Source of the DNA: Isoetes taiwanensis
Lineage: Eukaryota > Streptophyta > Lycopodiopsida > Isoetales > Isoetaceae
Direction of reading: 5' to 3'
DNA length: 64,000 nucleotides
Assembly (NCBI GenBank): GCA_021234155.1
Contig: JAJEKV010000039.1
Coordinates: forward strand, 1,486,001 to 1,550,000
Part shown: positions 1-9,820 of the stretch, one piece after another
How the letters are laid out: each line of letters opens with the position of its first letter
Position numbering within the stretch: the stretch's first letter is position 1
Program-made: the position numbers and the translations under genes
Notes under the pieces: model-generated
The model's database searches: none
Seen by the model: only the letters and a program-made list of their open reading frames with translations
What the model was told of the DNA's origin: nothing

Positions 1-224
1 ATCATTGTCAAATTTGGCTAATATTTGTTCGTTCCAAATTGTCCAATCATAGCCAAGCCGTAGAAGTTTTGCGCAAATGATATTTTGCCAAATGCAAGAA
101 ATTGTCATTGAGAAAAATGAGCTAAGCATTAGAAACTTTAGGCTTTGATTTGAAGGAAGTTTAGCTAAACTTATCCCGCCTACACTAAAATATAGGAGTA
201 GTAATTTACAAAAACTTGTACATG

Positions 225-470
225 CATACCCCACAAACGAGGATCGCTATGTACAGTCCAGATCTTGGAATAAAGGGCAAATATGCCCATCCGACAGCTC
301 TCGTTGCCCGGAGTAACCCCCCGTGTGAATATGCACCCAAACCAAAGGGGGTTTAAGGGGGATTTTAATTAAATATATTAAATGCAATGGTTTATGTTAA
401 TAATGTTAATGGTAGTTGTGTGTTGATTGTTATATTAAAAAAATTTTTGGGCCCTTCGGGCCCTAACTAA
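225..470 (+). mobile_element. Helitron-like 3' terminal segment
   Basis: A segment that recurs at 61150-61375 (plus) and inverted at 60877-61050. It holds a run with CCAAACCAAAGGGGGTTT and ends in a GC hairpin, GGGCCC-TTC-GGGCCC (449-463), followed at once by TAACTAA. A short GC hairpin just before CTRR (here CTAA) is the usual Helitron 3' signature, so the body of this element would lie to the left, mostly outside the window. The gap between hairpin and CTAA is shorter than usual, so the class is an inference; the repeat itself is plain. Confidence 0.5.
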
Positions 471-2800
471 AGCAAATATAATTAATTACTAAAAAGCACA
501 ATAACATCAACACAAACAAATTATTTCCATTAAGAGCCGCCCAAATATACACAAACACATTGTTATAAAATGGGCAAAAACAACAATAACATCATAAGGT
601 TTACTGAAAGGGGCCATGGCGCCCAATATAAAGCCAGTACCACTAGTTCAAGAGAATCAACTGTCAAAATAGTTTAAAATACCCCCTTCTATTGTAAACT
701 GCACATTGTCATGCATATGCTAGTGCATATGATAACATGTGTTGGTATCAATGCAAGCACATAATCTGGAACATCTGGTGCAAGATCTCCAACAAATATG
801 GAATGATCTGGACCGGAATCACCACGGCTGTCCCATATGCCAAAAGATGCCCAGTTCAACCGGTAAAGTTGTTTACAATTTGGCATTGGCATTCCATTAT
901 AACACTTTCATCAAAGCTGTTGCTCCTGCAGGTCTTCTTGAATGGGAGAACTCCCTTTTGCTAGAAAACTTCAAGGGCGTCAGGCATAAAGCAGCCATTG
1001 TATAGTAACAGGTCTGGGATAGCAATGGAACTTTGTTTCTTCATTATGGCTAAAGAAAAGTATTCTCTCTAAATCTTCTGGTTTCAGACATACCGAGAAT
1101 GACTTCAAATGGTCAGATAGCAATATCTTTCGACATCTTTAAAAAACACGCACTTTATGCTCTAAAGTTTCTTATGAGCATATCACCCTCTGAACTACCA
1201 TAACTAAGCAAACATGTCCGGTTCATGTGAGACATTAGAGCATGGATTCCTCTTCCATTTTCCAGTGTTGCAAAAATAGCATGTGCATCCAATGATACTG
1301 ATGAAGTTAACCTTAAGCCTTCAACTTGCAATATAGGCCTAAGAGCTTCTTTGCAGTAGTAAACCTTTTCCATGACTTATATGGCCTACGACTCACATTC
1401 CTCTCCATCATCTAGAGAAAGACCTGATACCCACCTTTCAAACTACTGCATTAGACATAGAAATTGAGATGTGCATTGCTCAGCCCTTCTTTACTACAAA
1501 CAAGCATGAATTATCTTCTCTTTTCTAGAATCACAAGCATCAATATTAATGACATCATCCGGAGCCATACCTTGTCTACTACTTTTTCGGAACAATTGCA
1601 TAGCATCCACGGCTGCAAAAATGCGAAACCAAATTACTGCATCCTGGTGCAAAAAGGCAGAAACCAAAATGATGAAAGATTAACATTTCAAACTACCGCA
1701 TTAGGCATAGAAATTGAGATGCGCATTGCTCAGTACAACTTTTGAGAAGCCCTGGTTTACAAGTGTGAACTGCCTTCCTCTCCTTCCCAGAGTCACAATG
1801 ATATATTTTAGTTGACGTCTTCTATAGTCAAGGCAGTTATTTGACCTGCATGTATTAAGATGATGGGAAATTCTGTTAGAAGGGAAAGTACCGCTGTTAA
1901 ATTTAAAAAAGTATCTACCATCCGTAAAATCGAAATGCTCAAACTGATGGCTTATATGAAATGAAGTATTTGCTGCAATGCACCCAAGCGCTTGACCCGC
2001 TCTCTTCCTTTGTGCCAGAACAGGGAAAATTTTCTCTTGAAGACTTCCCGGACCAAGCGTAAAAATAAATGCTTCTATTTGTGAGGTTTCAAAGCAGTGT
2101 AGTTCCATAAGAGTTGTTTATTGCTTTTTTTTACTGAAATAAGAATGACCGGAAATAAACTGCCCTTTCTATGCTAAAGCTTGGGTCATACATTATCAAT
2201 CAAAAATGACTGAACCTCCTTATAGACTGAACCATTCGAGACAAAAAGAAGCTGCTCGAAATCTGAATCCATCCTTCTTAGCCTTATAAGGTCATATCCA
2301 ATGCCCTGGCCTTAATCATGCATGCAGCTCCCTGCTCCCATCTGTCTCTCACGGCCATGCTGGATGTATGCCTCCCTTTCTAATAACCAGCATTCCATTA
2401 TTGTAATAATTGTTGTGGTTGGACCAAGCCCACGAAGACGTTCTGGACAGATCTGCTGCAAAACAACAGGGGATATAAAGCAGGAAAGGCAACACACCTA
2501 AGAAATATTACAAGTCGTCCCTGCTCCTGACAGCACTTCTGCCGCCATAGCTCCTTGCTCCCATATCAGAATGGGGTTCTTCCATCCTTGCCTTAGCCGA
2601 TTTGAGCCATTCCATCATTGTCTATTACTATAACCCTAGAAAAGAAGAGCTCGATATCTGCATGCTAAGTTTGAAAATTCGTCTGGGCTTCTATTGTAAA
2701 CCCTTGGATTAAAAACTCCTAGGGTCAATCTTGGCCATTAAGATGGGTAAGGGGAGCAAAAACCATTAAGAATGTGGAACTAAAACATGAGAATACCGCG
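471..2800. other. no supported gene; one diverged direct repeat
   Basis: I recognise no gene here. Short open frames on the minus strand (1155-1373, 72 codons; 1701-2108, 135 codons) match no family I know, and I do not annotate them as genes. A block of about 50 bases at 1434-1483 is repeated with a few changes at 1684-1733. Confidence 0.5.
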
Positions 2801-2804
2801 TGCA

Positions 2805-2925
2805 CTCTAGATATACTGATCAGTACATCTCGTGGAATACGCCCTTAAAATCATATGAAAACCATATTAAAAAGTGTACAAAAATACAAAAGAAACCCCC
2901 TGTTATTATGCTACATATTCATGCT
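2805..2925 (-). repeat. dispersed repeat B, copy 1
   Basis: The reverse complement closely matches 51250-51385. Both share GCATAATAACAGGGGG, a following T-rich stretch, and a distal ATCTAGAGTGCAC. Two copies in opposite orientation, nearly 50 kb apart, indicate a dispersed element or a transposon end. No target duplication could be defined. Confidence 0.6.
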
Positions 2926-3079
2926 AGGGCAGCAGGGGAGTAAGAGAATTGTCGTGTCCTCCTAGTTCGACACTGCTTCAACCCAACAGTTTTTTCTACA
3001 TCAGAGATTTCAATGCTAGCAGGGAATTGACATTTGATGGAGAATTTATTTCCTTGAAATTCAAGAATCCGAAATAGCA

Positions 3080-3409
3080 TCAAAGTGGTTCTTTCTTGTT
3101 CTTTTGCTGGTAACCAACTAACATGGAATTTTTTTTGCTCTTTTGCTTTAGAAAAAGCTTTATGTTTTTGCGTGGAAGAGAATGGGCAGGCAAATCTTTA
3201 GTAACAGATATTAGGACAAATTCTTTAGCATTGGAGATGCTAGTTTTTTGTCTTTCTTTCTGGCTAAGACACATTAAAATGGTGTAGATTTCTCTAAGAT
3301 GGGGCATGGTCGACCCTAGGGGTAATGCTTGAGCCTTCTTCCTGCTTTTCTTTCTAGCAAAAAGGTCTTGATGATGCTTTGGATGATTAGAATGATGCTT
3401 CTTGGACAT
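3080..3409 (-). CDS. unrecognised small basic ORF (109 codons)
   Basis: An open frame starting MSKKHHSNHPKHH, with many lysines and serines and a His-rich N-terminus. I recognise no domain, signal peptide or membrane segment. There is no splice-site, homology or duplicate support. It may be a chance open frame in A/T-rich DNA and is listed only because its composition is less random than that of its neighbours. Confidence 0.15.
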   Translation of the reverse strand: MSKKHHSNHPKHHQDLFARKKSRKKAQALPLGSTMPHLREIYTILMCLSQKERQKTSISNAKEFVLISVTKDLPAHSLPRKNIKLFLKQKSKKNSMLVGYQQKNKKEPL

Positions 3410-4861
3410 GGATTATTTTAAGATTAGTACAGAAATATGGAAATTTGAATGCAAAAAGTAGAGGCAACGGGTTGTATGACCGCTTTACAGATAGAATAAT
3501 TTATTCAAGCATGCCGAAAATCTCATAACCAAAACAAGTACTGATGCTTGATTGGTTATGCTCAAATACTAATATGTTTGAGGGAGAGTTTGCTCAAATA
3601 CTGATGCTTGAGCTTCATTCTAATTTGTTTCTCTCATACATCTATGGAGCTGAGCTGTCGAATACTTCCGTTCTATTTCTCAATATCTTAGGAAGACCTG
3701 TCTGAATTTTCTAGATGAGTATTATCATTCTGCAGCCTACAGAGCTTGTTCATGTATCATCATACATTTAATTACCAAATAGGAAGATTATTTGAACTTC
3801 TCGAGTGCATAAGCTAGAGCAATTTATGGTATGTAAATATTGTTATCTGAGCATCTAACAAGTTTCTGCAAGAATAGGATGAAGATGTTGGGGTTTCTCA
3901 TGTAGTAATTCTGTTCTTGATCGAATTTCTGAGCAAGCAAAAGGTTTTGTATTGCAGGTTCGAAATGTATATAATTTTCATAAGCGGCTTAATATTGTTC
4001 AAAGCGCTGGAAATGTCACCACCGGATGCTCCAAGCTCGGCTCCTGCCCATTTTTCAAGACAGGCATGTCAGAATATTTCTGAGATTTTGCAAGTTTGCT
4101 CAAATTTGAATGCTAGACCTCTATTCATACAATTATCTCTAAAGCAAGGCCCTGCCAATCGGCTACATTTCTACAGTGAAGGATTGGAGCAAACTTCATT
4201 ACATTCAACAACACTAAATAGATCGAAACACAATTTTTATATTATCTGAAGCCATCAGGTCTTATGCAGTAATCCACCAGTATCAAGTTTTGGATCTCCT
4301 GTGATATTACTGGGAATAACGAGCATGTTGCTTCATGATTTTTGCACCTCCTAGATATCCAAAAGCAGCTCAGAGGCGTGTCAAATCTGGCAATATTGGC
4401 TATGGTAAATCCCGCTTCAAAGGTCTGTCTGCCATTGAAGGTTTGTGCCTTGAAATTTCGGCCCTCTTTGCCTTTGAATCAGAGCCCATTAACGAACATC
4501 AAGATCTTTCCTTTATTTCATGTGAACCCCTCTGATTCCTGCGGTTCTGCTACAGATTCCCAGCTTTGAGCTTGCTTTGAGACAACTTTAGTTGTTTAAA
4601 ATCCAGGCCTGATCGACCCCATCTAAAGTAGTAGAGAAATACTGTGGGCATATGCATGCTACACCCTGCCATTTTTGGAACATGCCAAAGTACCTGCACT
4701 AGGTACTTTTGAATTGGGTACTATTTTCTTATTCTTTTTGTCAAAACTAATTCAAAAGTTCAATATAAAATGTCAAAAGCATATCAATGTTCAAGGTTAA
4801 GATAGAGATAATACTATTGGAGGCCAAAATGAATGCATTCAATTTAACATTTGTAGTTATT

Positions 4862-5020
4862 AAGATAAGATAAGATAATTTGTTACGTCCACGGGAACCC
4901 AACGGGTTATGGGACGGCACATGCAAGGGCAACAGCCCATCTAAAACTTGGGGACTAGGCCCCATCACCAAACACAATAACCAAATATTAAAAGGCTACC
5001 AAGAATAAGATAAGATAACG
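4862..5020 (-). mobile_element. 5'-truncated LINE tail with (TTATC)n end
   Basis: Read on the minus strand it ends with a GTCCCATAACCC-GTT-GGGTT hairpin, then CCGTGGACGT, then a TTATC microsatellite. The same architecture closes the LINEs at 13.3, 15.4 and 41.7 kb, with different stem bases. GATAA repeats also lie on the far side (about 4999-5018), consistent with a target duplication in a GATAA-rich site. The insert is only about 130 bp, a dead-on-arrival copy. Confidence 0.55.
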
Positions 5021-5056
5021 CTAATGCTAGTAGTAAATTTATGCTTCTAAAATTAT

Positions 5057-5329
5057 CTAGACATAGCCAGTCCAAGGATTGGAAGGCCATTGATCTAGAA
5101 TAATTGCTGCGCCTCCCCTGTACACTGCCCATTTCTTTTGCAGGCGGGCTGCCCTCACCTTGCAGAGCTCCTCCTTACGGTTACACAATTGAAGAGGGGA
5201 GAGGTCCTCCTGTACTGAGAAACTAGTCCCTCTGAGATGGTTTCCATGCTGAAGAACATGTAAGCGGCTAAGAGTGTCTTGAAACCGAACCAAAAGATGG
5301 CGAGGACGATCAGGTCTTGCCGCTCCCAC
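5057..5329 (-). pseudogene. LINE ORF1-like RNA-binding fragment
   Basis: The frame reads RPRHLLVRF, then a region with GTSFSVQEDLSP, then RKEELCKVRAARLQKKWAVY. The order PRxxLVRF, then GTxxSVxEDLSP, then RxxL...K matches the C-terminal RNA-binding domain of ORF1 proteins of L1-like elements, by memory of that family. The LINE at 45.1-45.7 kb shows a comparable region (RFADAQKRDAIL, FKGT, DRDLTP). No reverse transcriptase follows, so this is an isolated fragment. Confidence 0.5.
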
Positions 5330-5465
5330 CCTAGTAGCGGAGACAACTGAGATATTATAAAAGTACCCAGTACCCAGTGTTGGGTACTTTGTTGGGTATT
5401 CTTTTAGGTAGTTTTATGGTTCCTAAATGGTACCTTTTTCGATACAGTGTAGCATGCTTATGCCC

Positions 5466-6285
5466 TGTCCCTATAGCAGGGAATTTCCATTCATAAAAAT
5501 CTTAAAAGGCCAAAAGGCCGCCTTCGCATATAATAAGTTATCCTGTCCACTAGTAAATTGGCTAGAACTGCTTCATAGATGCCCTTTAAGCTTTTGAATT
5601 ACAGTAGAATTGCAAAAATAGTTTGAGACAACATAAGCCATCAACATTTCATGCCTATTTGGGACACAGCACAATGAATCGAATAGCTCTGTAGGCTACT
5701 TTTAAGAGCAAATGCATTAATTCTAAAACAGAAAAAGTCTGAGTTATAGATTCACAAAACAGAGCCAAAAGCATGTTTTCTGGATATTACCAGTAGCTTT
5801 GACATATTTTGTTCTTCAAATCTTCTGAAGAAGCGCCTATTAGGCCTATTTCGCAGTATCGGAGACCAAGTTTAAGGTCACCATATTGTTCTATCGGAGG
5901 GATTTTTTTTAGAGGGTTTTTTTTACGATGGCAAAGAGGGTTAAATACCAAAAAAAATTGGTAGAATTTATAAATTTGCACCTCACAATTTAGAACGAAT
6001 AAACATGTCCTGAGACATAGTGCACACTTTGCTTAAGAATTAATATGAAGATAACATTAACATATAGAAATAATTTCAAAGAGATATTCCGAAGGATTAA
6101 TAAGGACATCATCGAAGGATTAAGCGCAAGACATCCTCTATGATCACAGGTTGGATAACGTCTAAATGCAATCTAGGATCATGGTCAATATCTTGGCTAT
6201 ATCAAATGTTTGCATGGTGTATATTGTTGTTTTGCTGTTCTAGCCAAGAAATCTGCACATGTGCACTCTGGATATTTGCAGATTC
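5466..6285. other. no feature seen
   Basis: AT-rich DNA with homopolymer runs near 5908-5960. I found no coding signal, repeat or RNA gene. Confidence 0.5.
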
Positions 6286-7620
6286 TCATCTTGTAGGTTT
6301 CATTTGGTCTTCTAATACAGTATCTAATTGAGGTGTGATGACTTTGGTTGAAAGCAGTTGACATTCGAATTGCAGAGCTTGTTCAAGTCTGACTTCTGCT
6401 TCCTTCTCCAACTTTGTTCTTTTATTCATACGTTTTCCAAACCGCACCATAAATGTCGTAGAGTTGCTCGCCTTGGTGGAGTCATTTTGCATGGAAGGAT
6501 TGCATGAGTTGATCCCTCTAATTGAGTGGTTCCCCTTCTCTAATACTCCCAACTCTTCACTGCTTAATTTGACCCCAGTACTGACTGGCCAATCAGTTGG
6601 TCTAGCCGGCACATGTAATATGTTAGTAGAGGGATACCAAGTATGTTGCACATGTTCAGGACAAAACCAAAACTTCTGTATGACCTCCCTTCCATTTGCT
6701 GTCCTTGCCCCTGTAAAACATGGTGCTGCTGTTGATCTAGTAATGATCTTATTGATAAGAGAGTTGCAGTTCCTACCATTTGGTCCTAATTTTCCCTGGC
6801 ACTTCACTCTACTACCTGGCTCAGTTCTTCTAATAGCCCACTCTTATTAGGCACATCAAACTCATGAACAATATAAGTAGCTTCATCAAACACTATGTTA
6901 CATCTTATTGATGCATCAACTCTAATTCTAGACCGAGTGTGAGCCCTCTTATCTGGTCGATGGCTACCTGATCCCTTGTCCCTATTGTACTCTGAACTAT
7001 CTCTAGTCCACTTAAGAACTCCGTACCTCCGCTTTTTATACTAGCCATACATCCGTTTGTTGCAAGGAGGCTCCAATTGTTTTAGCAGCCCGTCAACTTT
7101 TTCTTTGTCCCACATATGTATTTCAGATGCTTCCTCTGATGATATCAAATTATTGATCATTATTTCCATGGCAACTTCCTTTCTATTTCTTTTGGCCCTT
7201 TCCTAAGAACAGGCCCACTTGCTTTTGCTTGAGCAATATTTTGACATCGAATAAGTTCCTCCCGACTTGGTGGAGTTCTAAATGGGTGTTCATGCTTCCC
7301 AACATGAAGGACCAATCTTGTGTGATTGGCATTATCGGGGAATACGCAATGGATTATACATTTACATAATGCAATGCATGAAGGTTGTTCCTCACAATAT
7401 TCACAAGCTAGTACACCTTCAGCTCTAGACAGAAGACCAATTGTAGGTTGCTTTATCAAAGTACCTTTCCATTGAACGTCATTTGGAAGACCTCTGGAAA
7501 GGAAATAGTTACATGTAGAATTCATGCATCTAGATGTCCACAACATCTACAATACTTAACCACACCATCAAATGCTGGACTCATTTTCTCTGGCTTGCTC
7601 CAAATATATGGATCAAGCTT
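6286..7620 (-). pseudogene. decayed cysteine-rich protein gene, unknown family
   Basis: Minus-strand coding remnants run from about 7620 down to 6286 in several frames. The upstream part reads KYCRCCGHL, then MNSTCNYF, LACEYCEEQPSCIALC and HVGKHEHPFRTPPSREEL, with Cys/His spacing suggesting zinc binding. The middle is an acidic/basic linker (about 7170-6810) with an in-frame stop. The downstream part (6286-6807) has KCQGKLGPNGRNC, FWFCPEHVQHTW and a coiled-coil-like KRMNKRTKLEKEAEV segment. Conserved-looking motifs in three frames, interrupted by stops, suggest a broken gene rather than chance. It lies head-to-head with the methyltransferase-like gene at 9.8-12.1 kb, and both could come from one large element. 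I do not recognise the family. Confidence 0.45.
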
Positions 7621-8255
7621 GCGTTAGGAGGTAGCTAAAAAACTAAAGTATCATTATAGTGAGACGGAAGGCATTCAACTTCTTGTGCAAACTGTACCGA
7701 CTCACAAATCTTTTTCAACTTACTTGATCCAAAACTCCAAAGAGGTTTTTCAAATGTCGATACAGGTTTGTTGGCTTTCAACCAGTATTGGTGCATTTGG
7801 AGTGCTTATACCAATTGGCGCTCCTTCGATAAAAATAAAGTGCTTTGAAGACAACTTCGCCTTTATCGTTGGTGGATTCTTCAAGGCGCATTGAGCTTCC
7901 CTCTCTGCCAGTGAACGATTGAATAACACACAACCCAGTCAATCTAAATTGAAAATTGTCACATAACCATGTTGAAACTCAGAATATCACAATCGTCTAG
8001 AGCCATGACGAAGAAGAAGATGAAGAGCCAATTATCTTGTGAAATACAAATGGGTGAGTTGGTGCAATACTATTAACAACACAAAGTAATTAAAGAGATT
8101 TTGCCATTATTACGAGAATTTATTCATAACCGAGTGAAAGATAAGTCCGTTAATATATTGATCGAAAGACGTTAAATTATGTCAATTTTAAATGTATAAT
8201 TGCTTTAAGTGGACTAAAGGTATTTCTTTAAAAGCTAACAATAGCAAACCCTTAA

Positions 8256-8380
8256 GTGCAAAAGAGCCATTTGGAAAGCAGAAAAATGTTTCATGTAAAC
8301 CCTTTAAAGAGCAAATCCGTAAAGAGCCATTTGGAAAGTAAAAAAACGTTTCATGTAAACCCTTTAATGGCACAAAAGAT
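8256..8380. repeat. two-copy tandem repeat, about 60 bp
   Basis: AAAGAGCCATTTGGAAAG, followed by a TTTCATGTAAACCCTTTAA stretch, occurs twice in a row with few differences. An A/G-rich stretch (8395-8520) follows, then the exon-like array. Confidence 0.75.
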
Positions 8381-8544
8381 CACATTTTTCTTTTGCCAAG
8401 AAGAAGCAACGAAAGGCAAAAAAAAAGCAAAACAAAGAAGCAACGGAAATACAAAAGAAAAGCAACGCAAAGAAAAGAAAAGTGAAATGTAACGAAAAAA
8501 TAAAAGATCATTTTTAGGACGGTTTTTTCTGCCACAGAGATCAC

Positions 8545-9535
8545 ATCGCATTTGATCACATAGTTTGGAGAAGGTTCGCCGGCGCCCTTCTTCTAGAAAG
8601 GTAAGTCCAGCTTCTATTTTTTGCCTCAAACCTTTATGTAGCATCAGATTTTGCATCATAACAAAAATTTCTTTTAACAAGGCATTTGATCGGAGGCTTT
8701 GGAGGAGGTTCGCCGGCGCCCTTCTTCTAGAAAGGTAAGTCCAGCTTTTATTTTTTGCCTAAAACCTTTCTTCCACAGATTTTTGCATTATAAACTAGTG
8801 TGCCATATAACAAAGATTTCTTTCAGCAGGGCATTTGATCGCAGGCTTTGGAAGAGGTTCGCCGGCGCCCTTCCTCTGGAAAGGTAAGTCCAGCTTCTAT
8901 GTTTTGCCTGAAAATTTTATTCCACAGATTTTTGTATAATAAACTATTGTGCTACATAACAAAGATTCCTTTCAACATGGCATTTGATCGTAGGCTTTGG
9001 AAGAGGTTCGCCGGCGCCCTACCTCTGGAAAGGTAAGTCCAGCTTCTATGTTTTGCCTGAAAATTTTATTCCATAGAGTTTTGCATAATAAACTATCGTG
9101 CCACATAACAAAGATTCCTTTCAATAGGGCATTTGATCGCAGGCTTTGTTGGAGGTTCGCCGGCGCCCTTCCTCTAGAAAGGTTAGTCCAGTTTCTATTT
9201 TTTCCAAAAAATCTCTCTTCAACGGATTTTTGCCACATAAACTATTGTGGTCAAGACAAGATCTTTGTCAATAGGGCATAAACTATTTTGCGCCATTCCT
9301 CTAGAAAGGTAAATCCAGATTTTGAAGTGTTTAAAAAATGCATTAAAAACTATTTTCCAGGGGTGGTTCGCCGGCGCCCATCCTCTGCATTTATGGTTAT
9401 AGACTTTACATTCTAGATTTTCTATATTGCTTTAATAACCGAATATAAATTTCTTGATTGCAGAGTTTACCATGGGCTGAGTTTACTATGGGCTAAGCAC
9501 GTCTGGTTCGCTGGCGCCCTTTCTCCACGAAGGTG
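8545..9535 (+). repeat. tandem array of exon-like units with splice signals
   Basis: At least five well-preserved units and three degenerate ones, spaced about 150 bp for the central four. Each core has GGCATTTGATCGCAGGC, then GGTTCGCCGGCGCCC, then TCTAGAAAG or TCTGGAAAG, and then GTAAGTCCAG, a near-ideal 5' splice site. TTTC(A/T)-rich acceptor-like tracts precede the units. Cores lie near 8575, 8710, 8857, 9005 and 9152, with weaker ones near 9290, 9365 and 9505. The core can be read as AFDRRLWKRFAGALPLER, but it may be untranslated leader exon. The array lies directly upstream of the methyltransferase-like gene in the same orientation, so these could be duplicated 5' exons of it. Confidence 0.8.
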
Positions 9536-9820
9536 AGTTCATGTTTGCTAATGTACACTAAAAGAAATAAGTTCTTAATATATAGAGGAATAATTGTTTT
9601 CATTAATAAACATGAGTATCATGCATAACATCCATAATGGATTGAAGCAAGGGTAATTTCTTATATTAGATCTAAAGGTTAAGTTGCTTACTTTAAATGT
9701 AATAGTTATGGAAATGTATAGAAATGTATACATGGAAATGTATTATTTTTGTTATTTCAAAAGCATAGTAATACATGTAATAGTTTGTGTATTGTTTAAT
9801 ATTTGGCCTTTTTGTCACAG

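Larger units (their letters stand above)
4646..5465. mobile_element. non-autonomous element with 19-bp inverted ends
   Basis: The left end GGGCATATGCATGCTACAC (4646-4664) matches the reverse complement of the right end (5447-5465) at 18 of 19 bases. Internal GGTAC/GTACC motifs occur close to both ends. TGT flanks both outer borders and could be a 3-bp target duplication, which is too short to be convincing. The interior holds no transposase but contains two LINE-derived pieces (4862-5020 and 5057-5329), so LINEs inserted into it or were carried by it. Superfamily unknown. Confidence 0.45.

Noticed and set aside
8545-9535. A CRISPR-like array or simple satellite
   Set aside because: Units are ~150 bp, diverge gradually and carry splice-site signals; there are no short repeats with unique spacers.
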